A stretch of DNA of 22,687 nucleotides, from positions 1-22,687 of the forward strand of contig CAZGQD010000024.1 in NCBI GenBank assembly GCA_964527395.1. Reading direction: 5' to 3'. The notes below the pieces were generated by a model, which was given only the letters and a program-made list of their open reading frames with translations, did no database searches and was not told the origin of the DNA. Positions 5,603 to 12,400 of this stretch are shown here, piece by piece. Position 1 is the first letter of the stretch. Each line of letters begins with the position of its first letter. The DNA comes from GCA-2688265 sp964527395. Lineage in GTDB: Archaea > Nanobdellota > Nanobdellia > Woesearchaeales > GW2011-AR9. The position numbers were made by a program, and so were the translations under genes.

Positions 5603-7498
5603 TTACCTCAACCGAATAGTCTCAAGGTTCTTAGGCACAACTGTCTCAATTCTGAACTGCTTATGTACAGATGAAGCCAAATCTAAACATCTTCCAACTT
5701 CACCGTGTTGTACAATTACCTTACGTGGAGTAGGGTTACACCGTTTGATGTAGTTCATCAGCTGTCGTCTATCAGAATGGTTAGTGATTTCAATCTTGTG
5801 TACCTGCATTTTAATATTCAAAACCTGCATTTTACCTGATTCAGCAAAAGATATTTCTGTATCTCCTTCACGAATACGGTGTCCAAGACTACCTTTAGGT
5901 TGATAACAACTAAAAATTAAACTATTATTCTTACCCTCAGCAAGTCCCTTTAAATACTCAACAGAAGGTCCACCTGTAAGCATCCCTGATGTAGCTAAGA
6001 TTAAACATGGTTCATCAGACAAAATTACTTCTTTACGTTCTTTATTAGACCCAATCTTTACGAAAATATCACTTAAAAAAGGATTATTTTCCTTATGAAA
6101 AATACGGTCACGAATATTTCTATTTAAAAACTCAGGATAGGCAGTATGAATTGCAGTAATGTCCCACAACATCCCATCTACATAAACTCGAGCATCAGGA
6201 ATCTTCCCACTCTTCATCAAATTTTCAATAATCACCATTACTTCTTGAGCACGTCCAGATCCTAGTACTGGCATTAGAACTTTCCCACCACGCTCAAAAG
6301 TGTCTTTAATTATCTTCTCAGTATATTCATTAGCATCTTTTTCAGCCATTACATTGCTACGTCCACCATAGGTTGATTCAATAATTAGTGTTTCAGCTCT
6401 TGCAAATTGTGAATGTGTTGGTTCAAGTACATTAGTTCGTCCATACTTCATATCTGCAGTATAAACAAGGTTATGTAGTCCATTTCCAATATTTAGATGA
6501 GTTACACTACTACCTAAAATATGTCCAGAATTAAAGAATGTCAAACGAATATCTGGTGTTAGGTCTGTAACTGTATTCCATTTAACGGGTATGCAATGTA
6601 AAACAAAATTCTTCACATCTTCTGATGCATATATCGGATCACGACCCTCACTACGTTGAATCTTAATCATATCTAACTGAAGCAGAGCAGAGACATCACG
6701 AGTTGGTGCAGTACAATAAACTGGTCCTCTATATCCATATTTATACAGGTATGGTACAAGTCCACTGTGGTCCAAATGTGAATGCGATAATATTACTGCA
6801 TCAATTTCACTGATATTGAATTCTGGAGCTTCTAAATAAGGATAACTTTTTGGTCCATCATCTTGTCCAGGATCAATTCCACAATCCATTACAATTCGAC
6901 TTTCTGGTGTTTGCAAGAACAAACAACTTCGTCCTACTTGACGTCCAGCACCTAAAAAAGTGAGTCTGATCCACTCTTGTTTTTTAGCACGCAGCCATCC
7001 GTCATATACACGATGTCCTGTTTTAGCTAAGAATTTTTTACGATAAACAGCATTTTCATATAATACTGATCTAATACTTTCAATCAATTTTGAACGAAGT
7101 GGTGGTATACGTTTTACAACAGGCACCCAAAGTGTCTTTTTCTTAAGTTCAGATAAAATATCTTTATCTCTGCTAATAATAATCCCTGGTTTGTCTGCAT
7201 GAATAATCACAACTGAACGTGGTGGATCAAAGATCAAATCTTGGATTCCTGCTTCTTTTGGAACAATTTTCTTAATAGCAATTTCAGCATCTTCACGAGA
7301 CATGCACAAACTTGGGTCAGGACGCAATTCAATTCTCTTTTTGAACTCTTTTACTAGTCCCATCATTGATTCTCCACCTATTCCAAACAAGAATTTGCTA
7401 TCTTTTGTATATAGAACTATATTAGCAGCCTCATAGGTTGCTTCTGAGATACTTTTATCTGGTAATTTCTTTAGAATTTCTTTTAATATATCTGCCAT
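5603..7498 (-). CDS. fttA: aCPSF1 / FttA, KH-metallo-beta-lactamase-beta-CASP ribonuclease
   Basis: This is the archaeal factor that cleaves nascent RNA at U-rich sites and terminates transcription, working on RNA polymerase as a homodimer. An N-terminal KH region (about residues 1-145) precedes the metallo-beta-lactamase core (from about 180) with the zinc motif HSHLDHSG near residue 240. The beta-CASP insert (about 370-560) contains SGRAQEVM and ATSGML, and C-terminal HSDRRQL and QHGE supply the last metal ligands. The start is placed at the ATG at 7498, giving 631 residues and MADILKEILKKLP, because AAAGGAG lies directly upstream and family members begin there. A longer in-frame start at 7579 would add 27 residues read through a repeat hairpin and is not preferred. 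The leader is highly unusual: see the hairpin array at 7514-7897. Confidence 0.93.
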   Translation of the reverse strand: MADILKEILKKLPDKSISEATYEAANIVLYTKDSKFLFGIGGESMMGLVKEFKKRIELRPDPSLCMSREDAEIAIKKIVPKEAGIQDLIFDPPRSVVIIHADKPGIIISRDKDILSELKKKTLWVPVVKRIPPLRSKLIESIRSVLYENAVYRKKFLAKTGHRVYDGWLRAKKQEWIRLTFLGAGRQVGRSCLFLQTPESRIVMDCGIDPGQDDGPKSYPYLEAPEFNISEIDAVILSHSHLDHSGLVPYLYKYGYRGPVYCTAPTRDVSALLQLDMIKIQRSEGRDPIYASEDVKNFVLHCIPVKWNTVTDLTPDIRLTFFNSGHILGSSVTHLNIGNGLHNLVYTADMKYGRTNVLEPTHSQFARAETLIIESTYGGRSNVMAEKDANEYTEKIIKDTFERGGKVLMPVLGSGRAQEVMVIIENLMKSGKIPDARVYVDGMLWDITAIHTAYPEFLNRNIRDRIFHKENNPFLSDIFVKIGSNKERKEVILSDEPCLILATSGMLTGGPSVEYLKGLAEGKNNSLIFSCYQPKGSLGHRIREGDTEISFAESGKMQVLNIKMQVHKIEITNHSDRRQLMNYIKRCNPTPRKVIVQHGEVGRCLDLASSVHKQFRIETVVPKNLETIRLR

Positions 7499-7521
7499 TT
7501 TTTTCTCCTTTAAAATGGCAG
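7492..7521 (-). promoter_or_regulatory. Start-codon-sequestering hairpin of aCPSF1
   Basis: On the minus strand CTGCCATTTT (7521-7512) is perfectly complementary to AAAATGGCAG (7501-7492), which contains the aCPSF1 start codon (7498-7496). The 10-nt loop AAAGGAGAAA carries the Shine-Dalgarno motif. The same CTGCCATT arm is also the 3' arm of hairpin copy A, so the two structures exclude each other: with copy A folded the start is free, with copy A open the start can be masked. This pairing is seen directly; the regulation is inferred. Confidence 0.6.
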
Positions 7522-7897
7522 GCTTAAAAATTTGAGAAATTTTCATTGTCTGCCATTTCTTTATATCCTCACTTTTCATTAAAGTATTTAATTAATGGTA
7601 GGCTTGAAAATATTTAAAAAAATATTTTCATTGTCTGCCATTTTATTCAATCTCCGTTATTTCATTAGGACTTTCTACTAATGGCATGCTTGAAAATATT
7701 ATTTTTTTTGATATTTTCATTGTCTACCATTTCATTATATCCTCGCTTTTCAAAATATTCTCTATTAATGGCAGGCTTGAAAATTCATCAAATTTTCATT
7801 GTCTGCCATTTTATTCAATCTCCGTTATTTCATTAGGACTTTCTACTAATGGTAGGCTTGAAAATATTCTTTTTTGATATTTTCATTGTCTGCCATT
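7514..7897 (-). repeat. Five-copy hairpin array in the aCPSF1 leader
   Basis: Copies A-E lie at 7514-7557, 7594-7642, 7680-7731, 7767-7810 and 7848-7897. On the minus strand each reads AATGGCAG, ACAAT, GAAAAT, a variable A/T loop, ATTTTC, AAGC, CTGCCATT. This gives an outer 8-bp stem, a constant ACAAT/AAGC internal loop and an inner stem. Inner stems differ but stay paired (AATATT against AATTT types), as selection for structure would leave. Spacers are 35-37 bp and alternate between two types: 7643-7679 and 7811-7847 are identical, while 7558-7593, 7732-7766 and the flank after 7897 share a core. Units thus duplicate as dimers of about 170 bp. Each spacer has a Shine-Dalgarno motif (GAGG or GGAG) 10 nt before the ATG in the hairpin arm. 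Confidence 0.85.
7524..7896 (-). promoter_or_regulatory. Five mini-ORFs (MADNEN type) embedded in the array
   Basis: Each hairpin starts with an ATG preceded at 10 nt by GAGG or GGAG: 7846-7896 (16 codons), 7765-7809 (14), 7665-7730 (21), 7588-7641 (17) and 7524-7556 (10). All begin MADNEN, or MVDNEN in copy C, then diverge; copy E, for example, reads MADNENIKKEYFQAYH. The start context ATGGCAGA equals that of aCPSF1 itself. They may be translated leader peptides, decoy initiation sites, or a by-product of duplicating the aCPSF1 start region. Confidence 0.45.
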
Positions 7898-7946
7898 TCT
7901 TTATATCCTCACTTTACATAAATATTTTTAGAATATGTATTTTACA

Positions 7947-7964
7947 TTACTCAATTAACTTCAT
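7947..7964 (-). promoter_or_regulatory. Five-codon leader ORF MKLIE ahead of the array
   Basis: AAAAAGGAG lies 5 nt before an ATG and is the strongest Shine-Dalgarno motif in the region, but the frame is only MKLIE followed by TAA. It sits upstream of all five hairpins on the minus strand, where a leader peptide or a ribosome loading site would be expected. An AT-rich box lies about 20 bp further upstream. Confidence 0.4.
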
Positions 7965-8043
7965 TATTTCTCCTTTTTATTTAAATAATTAATAATTTGT
8001 TCAAAAACACCTAAGCAACTTTTAATTAATCAAAATAATTAAT

Positions 8044-8051
8044 AAAAAAAA
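8044..8051 (-). terminator. U-tract terminator after psmB
   Basis: A run of eight T on the minus strand starts 7 nt after the psmB stop, followed by further T-rich sequence. U-tracts of this kind are the terminators used by archaeal RNA polymerase and FttA. If used, aCPSF1 has its own promoter within 7965-8040. Confidence 0.4.
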
Positions 8052-8057
8052 CTACAA

Positions 8058-8690
8058 TCATAAGCTATATTTTAGCTCTCTTACTTCTACTTTTGTTGCA
8101 ACTTCATCAAACCTAACAACTGCAACTTCGATTCCATTACCTGACATGCTGTCACGTTGAAGTGCTGCATTCACTGCTTTTGTTGCAAGTGCAATCCCTT
8201 CCTTTACAGAAAGACCAGCACTATACTGACTTTCAAGCACTCCATAAGCAAAAACAGAACCACTACCTGAACTTACATAATCTGGAATCTTTGTAACTGA
8301 CCCATCTGGAAACAAATCATACAAATATGTACCACTAGGATCACGTGCTCCAAGCAAAAAGTGTGCTACTGCTGGTATCATGCTCATCCGCCTAATGCTA
8401 CTATACAAAAGTCCACCAAGTAAATTAGCAGCTTCTTTAGCATTTGGTACTCTTCCAGTACGTATTTCCTTCAATTTCAATTCAGCCTTGATCAACTTAA
8501 TAAGTAACTGAGCTTCACTAACTGATCCTGCGATTGTACATCCAAAATTATCTCCAAGTAAATGTACTTTTTCAGCACGTTTGTCAACAATCAAATTTCC
8601 TGCTGTAGCCCGCCGATCAGCAGCCAAAACAATTCCATCACTACAAACAATTCCTACTGTTGTAGTTCCAGTTTTTAACATAGTTTCCAT
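8058..8690 (-). CDS. psmB: Proteasome beta subunit
   Basis: This is the catalytic subunit of the archaeal 20S proteasome. A short propeptide METMLKTG is followed by the processing site G8/T9, which exposes the nucleophile in TTTVGIVCSDGIVLAADRR. Counting from Thr9 as 1, Asp17 and Lys33 are in place (D25, K41). The SGSGS loop (Ser143) and the D180-x-x-S183 pair complete the active site. At 210 residues it has the normal length. It lies upstream of aCPSF1 on the same strand, but a U-tract and a 0.5-kb hairpin leader separate them. No psmA is in the window. All catalytic residues are present, in contrast with the divergent relative at 2923. Confidence 0.95.
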   Translation of the reverse strand: METMLKTGTTTVGIVCSDGIVLAADRRATAGNLIVDKRAEKVHLLGDNFGCTIAGSVSEAQLLIKLIKAELKLKEIRTGRVPNAKEAANLLGGLLYSSIRRMSMIPAVAHFLLGARDPSGTYLYDLFPDGSVTKIPDYVSSGSGSVFAYGVLESQYSAGLSVKEGIALATKAVNAALQRDSMSGNGIEVAVVRFDEVATKVEVRELKYSL

Positions 8691-8876
8691 ATCAAAACAC
8701 CTATTCTATTTAGTTATTTTACTCTTATTGCTTATAATTTCTTATTTTATAGCATAAAACTAACAATTTCCCTTTCAAAATCAATAAAAATACATCAAAT
8801 CAATCTAAAAAGGTTCTGAGAAACTCCCTCAATACCCTAAAAATACCCACTTCTTATATAAATATTTCGTCAGAAT

Positions 8877-9269
8877 TCATACTGTAGCTACACACATAAC
8901 TTCAGAATTAGCCAGTAAAGAAGGCAGTTCTCTAACTAAATTTTGACCTCTTTCAACAATTTTGTTTCTTCTAATCATTTCAAACATCAAATTAACAAAA
9001 ACGACATTTTCTTCAGTTCTTACTTTAAATTCCCATTTTTGAACATTTCTTAAAACATCTTTCTTCACATCAAACATCTTAGAAGCAGCAAATATTTGGA
9101 TTCCAGTAATATATCCTTCCTTATCAATATCTAAAACAAGATCTTCTAATTCAAGAGATCTTTCATATTCTCTTCCTTTTATTTTGAAAAACAAGATATC
9201 ATTAGCATAATCATAATCCATCTTTCCATTTCCTTTTGCATTAAGTATTTTTGCTTCCATTTTATACAT
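8877..9269 (-). CDS. DUF2283-domain protein, candidate antitoxin partner
   Basis: 130 residues. Residues about 16-65 (MDYDYANDILFFKIKG ... LVLDIDKEGYITGIQI) match DUF2283, a small beta-rich domain often paired with RelE- or BrnT-like toxins. The C-terminal half (70-130) is helical and could be the partner-binding or DNA-binding part. The ATG lies within the end of the upstream toxin-like gene (8-bp overlap), so the two are translationally coupled. An alternative start at M4 would shorten it by three residues. An antitoxin role rests on this context and family habit, not on a known homologue. Confidence 0.65.
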   Translation of the reverse strand: MYKMEAKILNAKGNGKMDYDYANDILFFKIKGREYERSLELEDLVLDIDKEGYITGIQIFAASKMFDVKKDVLRNVQKWEFKVRTEENVVFVNLMFEMIRRNKIVERGQNLVRELPSLLANSEVMCVATV

Positions 9270-9579
9270 TAGGCACCTTATTTGTTATATAAAAAGTAAT
9301 AATCTCAATATCTTCTTTAGCTACTTTAAAAATTAACCTCAGATAATCATTTTTCTTTTTAAAAAAAGCAGCATAATTCTTATTTTTTTGAATTCCAACA
9401 AATGCTGGATTATCCTTAGTTAAGAGTTCTATTAATACTTCTTCTTTATATACTTTTCTTTGCATTTCATTCAATCTAAAATGTGCATGTGAACTCACTT
9501 TAATTCTATCTTTGTACTTATCAATTAGTTCTTTATATTCCAATAATTCAACTTTTCTGATGATTCTAGTTTCTACCAC
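9262..9579 (-). CDS. RelE/BrnT/DUF4258-like toxin-type protein
   Basis: 105 residues with a GTG start. The segment KVSSHAHFRLNEMQRK resembles the S-x-H-A-x-x-R-x-x-E-R signature of DUF4258/BrnT-like proteins. The strands FVGIQKNKNYAAFFKKKNDYLRLIFK and EIITFYITNKV match the beta-sheet of small mRNA-interferase-like folds. It lies 21 bp after the xerA stop and overlaps the DUF2283 gene by 8 bp. GGTGA about 16 nt before the GTG, next to the xerA stop, could be its ribosome site. The most likely role is the toxin of a two-gene module; RNase activity is inferred from the fold only. Confidence 0.55.
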   Translation of the reverse strand: MVETRIIRKVELLEYKELIDKYKDRIKVSSHAHFRLNEMQRKVYKEEVLIELLTKDNPAFVGIQKNKNYAAFFKKKNDYLRLIFKVAKEDIEIITFYITNKVPNV

Positions 9580-9600
9580 TTTTTCAAGATCTCTTCACCC

Positions 9601-10431
9601 TCACACAATATTGTCCAATGGACTCTCTACATCAAGCATACGAGCATTAGCCATATGTACATATATCATGGTAGTTTCAACACGAGAATGCCCAAGTAAC
9701 GGCTGCACAGAACTAACAGCATAGCCATTCTCAATTAGATGTGTAGCAAAAGAGTGTCGTAGCATGTGTGGATGCACTTTTTTACTGATTTTAGCTTTCT
9801 TAGTAGCATCTTTTAGTACCATTCGAACAGAACTACTAGTATAATGCGATCCAACTAACTGTCCAGAAAACAAATAATCTCCCTTTTCAAGCCCATTAGT
9901 TTTAATCCACAACAATAAATCATCCTTCAACACTTTAGGAATCACAAAAAACCTATCTTTTCCACCTTTTCCATCAACAATTTTGCCACAACCTTGCTCA
10001 AACATCAAATCCTTAACCTTAAGCGTCACAAGTTCACTAACTCTCATTCCAGCAGCATATAACAAAGACACAATTAACTTCTGCTTAGAATTAGAAATAA
10101 CACAAAGCAAGCTTTTAACCTCTTTTTGTGTCAAATAATCAGGCAATCTCTTCCTAATTCTCAAATTATTCACTCTCACAGTCAATTTCTTCTTCAAAAC
10201 ATTCTCATAAAAGAAACGAAGCGCATTCAAATGCACATTATTAGTATTATCACTCTTCCCAAGATCCTTTTGCTTCAAGATCCAATTTTCAATATCTTTT
10301 TTAGAGATAGAAAAAGGCTCCTTATGAATAATACGTAAAAAATATTTTACACAATGTACATATGTCTTAATTGTATTCTTTCTCAAGCCCCTTAGCTTCC
10401 CTTCACGCTTAATCAATCGAGCAACATCCAT
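9601..10431 (-). CDS. xerA: Tyrosine recombinase, XerA-like
   Basis: A site-specific recombinase of the kind that resolves chromosome dimers at dif in archaea. From the ATG at 10431 it has 276 residues. A SAM-like N-terminal core-binding domain (about 1-90) is followed by the catalytic domain with all active residues: R130 (AAGMR), K155 (GKGG), H222 and R225 (HMLRH), H248 (LLGHSRVETT) and nucleophile Y257 (IYVH). GTG and TTG codons upstream (10440, 10443) are less likely starts. A TATA box at 10463-10471 gives a very short leader. It is followed closely by the toxin-like and DUF2283 genes. No clear dif site was found, so a mobile-element integrase cannot be excluded, but length and full conservation suit XerA. 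Confidence 0.88.
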   Translation of the reverse strand: MDVARLIKREGKLRGLRKNTIKTYVHCVKYFLRIIHKEPFSISKKDIENWILKQKDLGKSDNTNNVHLNALRFFYENVLKKKLTVRVNNLRIRKRLPDYLTQKEVKSLLCVISNSKQKLIVSLLYAAGMRVSELVTLKVKDLMFEQGCGKIVDGKGGKDRFFVIPKVLKDDLLLWIKTNGLEKGDYLFSGQLVGSHYTSSSVRMVLKDATKKAKISKKVHPHMLRHSFATHLIENGYAVSSVQPLLGHSRVETTMIYVHMANARMLDVESPLDNIV

Positions 10432-10462
10432 AAAAATCACCAAATAAACTCAAAATAATACT

Positions 10463-10471
10463 TATTTATAA
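10463..10471 (-). promoter_or_regulatory. TATA box of xerA
   Basis: TTATAAATA on the minus strand, centred about 36 bp before the ATG at 10431. The xerA-toxin-DUF2283 genes probably share it. Confidence 0.5.
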
Positions 10472-10535
10472 GCCTTGACCGAACCTGTCCAGTGGGATAG
10501 TGGTATTTTATAAAAGAACTAATTTCAAAGTAACA

Positions 10536-10638
10536 ACGACAAAACACTCTACGGGGTCAAGAATTTCAAGGATAGACTGCACATAACTCCAAAATATTGC
10601 AACTTGCATATAATTGGAGTTACGCCCAATTTTGTCGT
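10536..10638. ncRNA. Nested inverted repeats, candidate structured RNA
   Basis: ACGACAAAA (10536-10544) and TTTTGTCGT (10630-10638) form a 9-bp outer stem. Inside, TAACTCCAA (10584-10592) and TTGGAGTTA (10614-10622) form a second 9-bp stem, whose interior can pair further (ATAT with ATAT, GCAA with TTGC). The 103-bp unit has no ORF and lies upstream of xerA. It could be a small RNA gene, or an inverted-repeat site used by a recombinase. Confidence 0.4.
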
Positions 10639-10679
10639 CTATAAAACATAATTTCCAAGCTAAAAAAAGCTTAAATTAG

Positions 10680-10799
10680 TGCCTCCAAAACTTCTTCGTT
10701 CACCAAAGTTCACTTCGATCTTAACTCCATTCGCTCGTTATTTAAGTATAAATTACTCTCGCTTTTTACATCAAGGAAACATAACACGCAGTTATGTTT
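10680..10799 (-). repeat. Composite palindromic repeat, minus-strand copy
   Basis: Reading the minus strand: a 9-bp hairpin AAACATAAC/GTTATGTTT (10799-10777), then AAAAAGCGA (10767-10759), about 50 nt of spacer, a hairpin AACTT/AAGTT with loop TGGTGAACGAAG (10710-10689), and TTTTGG. The order is the same as at 425-546. Its 9-bp hairpin overlaps the stop codon of the 10798 gene, so it may also serve as that gene's 3' end. Confidence 0.55.
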
Positions 10800-11022
10800 A
10801 ATTTGAGTTTAGTTCTAGCTTAAGTGATCTAATATAAAAATCCATTCTATCTTCGTTAGTTCCTTTAGAAAAGTCCTTACCATTTACCCAAAGATGTAAG
10901 AAAAAATTATTGTCTATTCCATTCATCTTAATATCTATCTGATCTTCATTAAGACCTTGATTTCTAAACTTTTCTCTAACTTTCTCACGAGTTTTCTCAT
11001 ATTTATTAAATAATTCGTCCAT
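10798..11022 (-). CDS. Hypothetical protein, 74 residues
   Basis: No family recognised. It starts MDELFNKYEKTREKVREKF, a highly charged helix, followed by NNFFLHLWVNGKDFSKG, which looks like two strands, and a short terminal helix. There is no membrane segment or signal peptide. The stop codon lies inside the 9-bp hairpin of the repeat at 10777-10799. The next gene upstream on the same strand begins 38 bp away, so they may be co-transcribed. Confidence 0.5.
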   Translation of the reverse strand: MDELFNKYEKTREKVREKFRNQGLNEDQIDIKMNGIDNNFFLHLWVNGKDFSKGTNEDRMDFYIRSLKLELNSN

Positions 11023-11059
11023 AGGATAATAAAAACAGATCTATTTTAAAAGGCTTTAT

Positions 11060-11314
11060 CTAAATAACCTTAATCTCCTCCAAATAATCTCTAGCACTCT
11101 TTCTCTTTTCTCCATTTACACGAGACTTATACATAGGCCTATTACAAGAATAACACATCCCTTCAACAGGTCCTATACCTTCAGAACCAACAACCATTGC
11201 CCTATAAAACACTGGATCTTGATGCCCATTAGTATCACATTCTTTCCTTCTATAATCCATCTCTCTAGCAACTGCAGTAGCAAAAGCACCAATATCTATA
11301 TCATCAAAAGCCAT
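11060..11314 (-). CDS. Small Cys-containing protein, possible zinc binder
   Basis: 84 residues. One Cys and one His (ECDTNGHQDP, near residues 26-31) are followed by a Cys pair C-Y-S-C near 54-57 in GMCYSCNRPMYKS, a zinc-knuckle-like layout. The N-terminal helix FATAVAREMDYRRK and the basic C-terminus KSRVNGEKRKSARDYLEE suggest nucleic-acid or protein contact. No named family is recognised. It stands between two other small minus-strand genes, with 50 bp to the upstream one. Confidence 0.55.
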   Translation of the reverse strand: MAFDDIDIGAFATAVAREMDYRRKECDTNGHQDPVFYRAMVVGSEGIGPVEGMCYSCNRPMYKSRVNGEKRKSARDYLEEIKVI

Positions 11315-11364
11315 ATTAAAAACAAAATAAAATTATAGATATATTAAACTAACCCTAAAAATAT

Positions 11365-11862
11365 TCACAACTCTTCAAACTCCTTTCTCCTCTCACTATA
11401 CCACTTATTAAACTCTTCAGGATCTTGCATCTTTTCCATCATAGCTTTCATTGCTTCTTGATGCGCAGGATCTTGCATCATAGACATCCCATGCTTTTTA
11501 CTCATTTCACCGATTTCTTCAAAACTGCTAGCAGTAAATTCAACTAAGCAATTAGCAGGTCCACCTAATTCTTTACATTTCATAGTTTTCATATTTTTCT
11601 CACCTTCAGCTTTTTGATAAAATATTCTTTGAAAAAATAATATCCCCCAGAGGCTTGCATTTATAAATGAAATCACAGCAGAAGAATACAATATTAATGA
11701 ATAGTAAGTTACTGAAATTGCATAAAGTCCAATTGATGTGAGTCCTGAAGTTTTTAATATAATGAACCCTCTCTTTTCAATAAAACCATGGTATACTTGA
11801 CCAACTAAAGAGAATGTAAACATCAAATTTGCAACTGCAATCACTATATCTTGCCATATCAT
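11365..11862 (-). CDS. PQ-loop/SemiSWEET-like membrane segment fused to DUF1059
   Basis: From the ATG at 11862 the protein has 165 residues. Residues about 5-77 hold three hydrophobic helices with VGQVYHGFIEKRGFI and a GLYAIS helix, typical of half-size PQ-loop/SemiSWEET-like proteins. Residues about 90-165 (MKTMKCKELGGPANC...) form a DUF1059-type domain with two Cys. An internal ATG at the MKTMKCK junction has GGTGAG 6-11 nt before it, so DUF1059 could also be made alone. A TATA-like TTTATAATA about 25 bp before 11862 supports this start over an upstream TTG at 11922. Whether this is a true fusion or two genes joined by a lost stop cannot be told. Confidence 0.6.
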   Translation of the reverse strand: MIWQDIVIAVANLMFTFSLVGQVYHGFIEKRGFIILKTSGLTSIGLYAISVTYYSLILYSSAVISFINASLWGILFFQRIFYQKAEGEKNMKTMKCKELGGPANCLVEFTASSFEEIGEMSKKHGMSMMQDPAHQEAMKAMMEKMQDPEEFNKWYSERRKEFEEL

Positions 11863-11968
11863 AACCTCAAAAAACAAGTTTTTATTATAAATCTTAGTAA
11901 GATAACCTAAAAAACATAACAAAACAACATATCATCTCTAAAGAAAGTAATTAAAAAAATAAAAAAAA

Positions 11969-12340
11969 TCACATAAATAAAGCATAAAGAGTCCATACTG
12001 ATAATCCAGTCCAAATTAGCCAAACTAACCATGATTTGCTAGTATCTTTGAAAACCTCTTTTATCATTAAACTGTATACTTTAGGGTATTGAAACAGTAA
12101 CAAAGCTAATAATATGTGTCCTAACAAAATTGCTGGAAAGACTTGTATTATGCTAAGACTACTAAAGACATAATAACCTACAATTACAAAAAGAATTAAT
12201 ATAGGCAAAATCATAATCTTACTATTTTTCGACATATTTTTTCCAGCTTCACTTAATACTTCTGGCTTTAACAAGAATACAACAAGTTTCAAAAGTACAA
12301 GTACTGCTACAACTAATGAAATAATTTCCATGGGGTTCAT
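11969..12340 (-). CDS. Small integral membrane protein
   Basis: 123 residues with four hydrophobic helices at about 5-24, 44-62, 66-86 and 103-122, and a basic loop between the first two. GAGGTG 7-12 nt before the ATG is a clear Shine-Dalgarno motif. No family is recognised and no catalytic motif is visible. It lies upstream of the PQ-loop-like gene and downstream of the lipoprotein gene on the same strand, forming a small envelope-related cluster. Confidence 0.6.
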   Translation of the reverse strand: MNPMEIISLVVAVLVLLKLVVFLLKPEVLSEAGKNMSKNSKIMILPILILFVIVGYYVFSSLSIIQVFPAILLGHILLALLLFQYPKVYSLMIKEVFKDTSKSWLVWLIWTGLSVWTLYALFM

Positions 12341-12400
12341 TTTTTACACCTCTTTTTTAATAATTAAATAAGATCACTAACGTATATAAAATCTGTTATA

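Noticed and set aside
7499..7579. 27-residue N-terminal extension of aCPSF1 from the ATG at 7579
   Set aside because: It is read through hairpin copy A, has no homology to the family, and a strong Shine-Dalgarno motif precedes the ATG at 7498.
7686..7877. Plus-strand 63-codon ORF
   Set aside because: It lies entirely in the hairpin array, and its repeats follow the DNA period.
7514..7897. CRISPR array
   Set aside because: Repeat and spacer lengths are CRISPR-like, but two spacers are identical, the others are related, the centre of each repeat varies, and no cas genes are present.
10475..10505. tRNA-like or attachment-like GGTTCGGTC on the minus strand
   Set aside because: No tRNA fold can be built around it and no direct repeat of it is seen elsewhere in the window.
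10444..10640. dif site for XerA
   Set aside because: No 28-bp site with two 11-bp half-sites and a 6-bp centre is evident; the inverted repeats are longer and nested.
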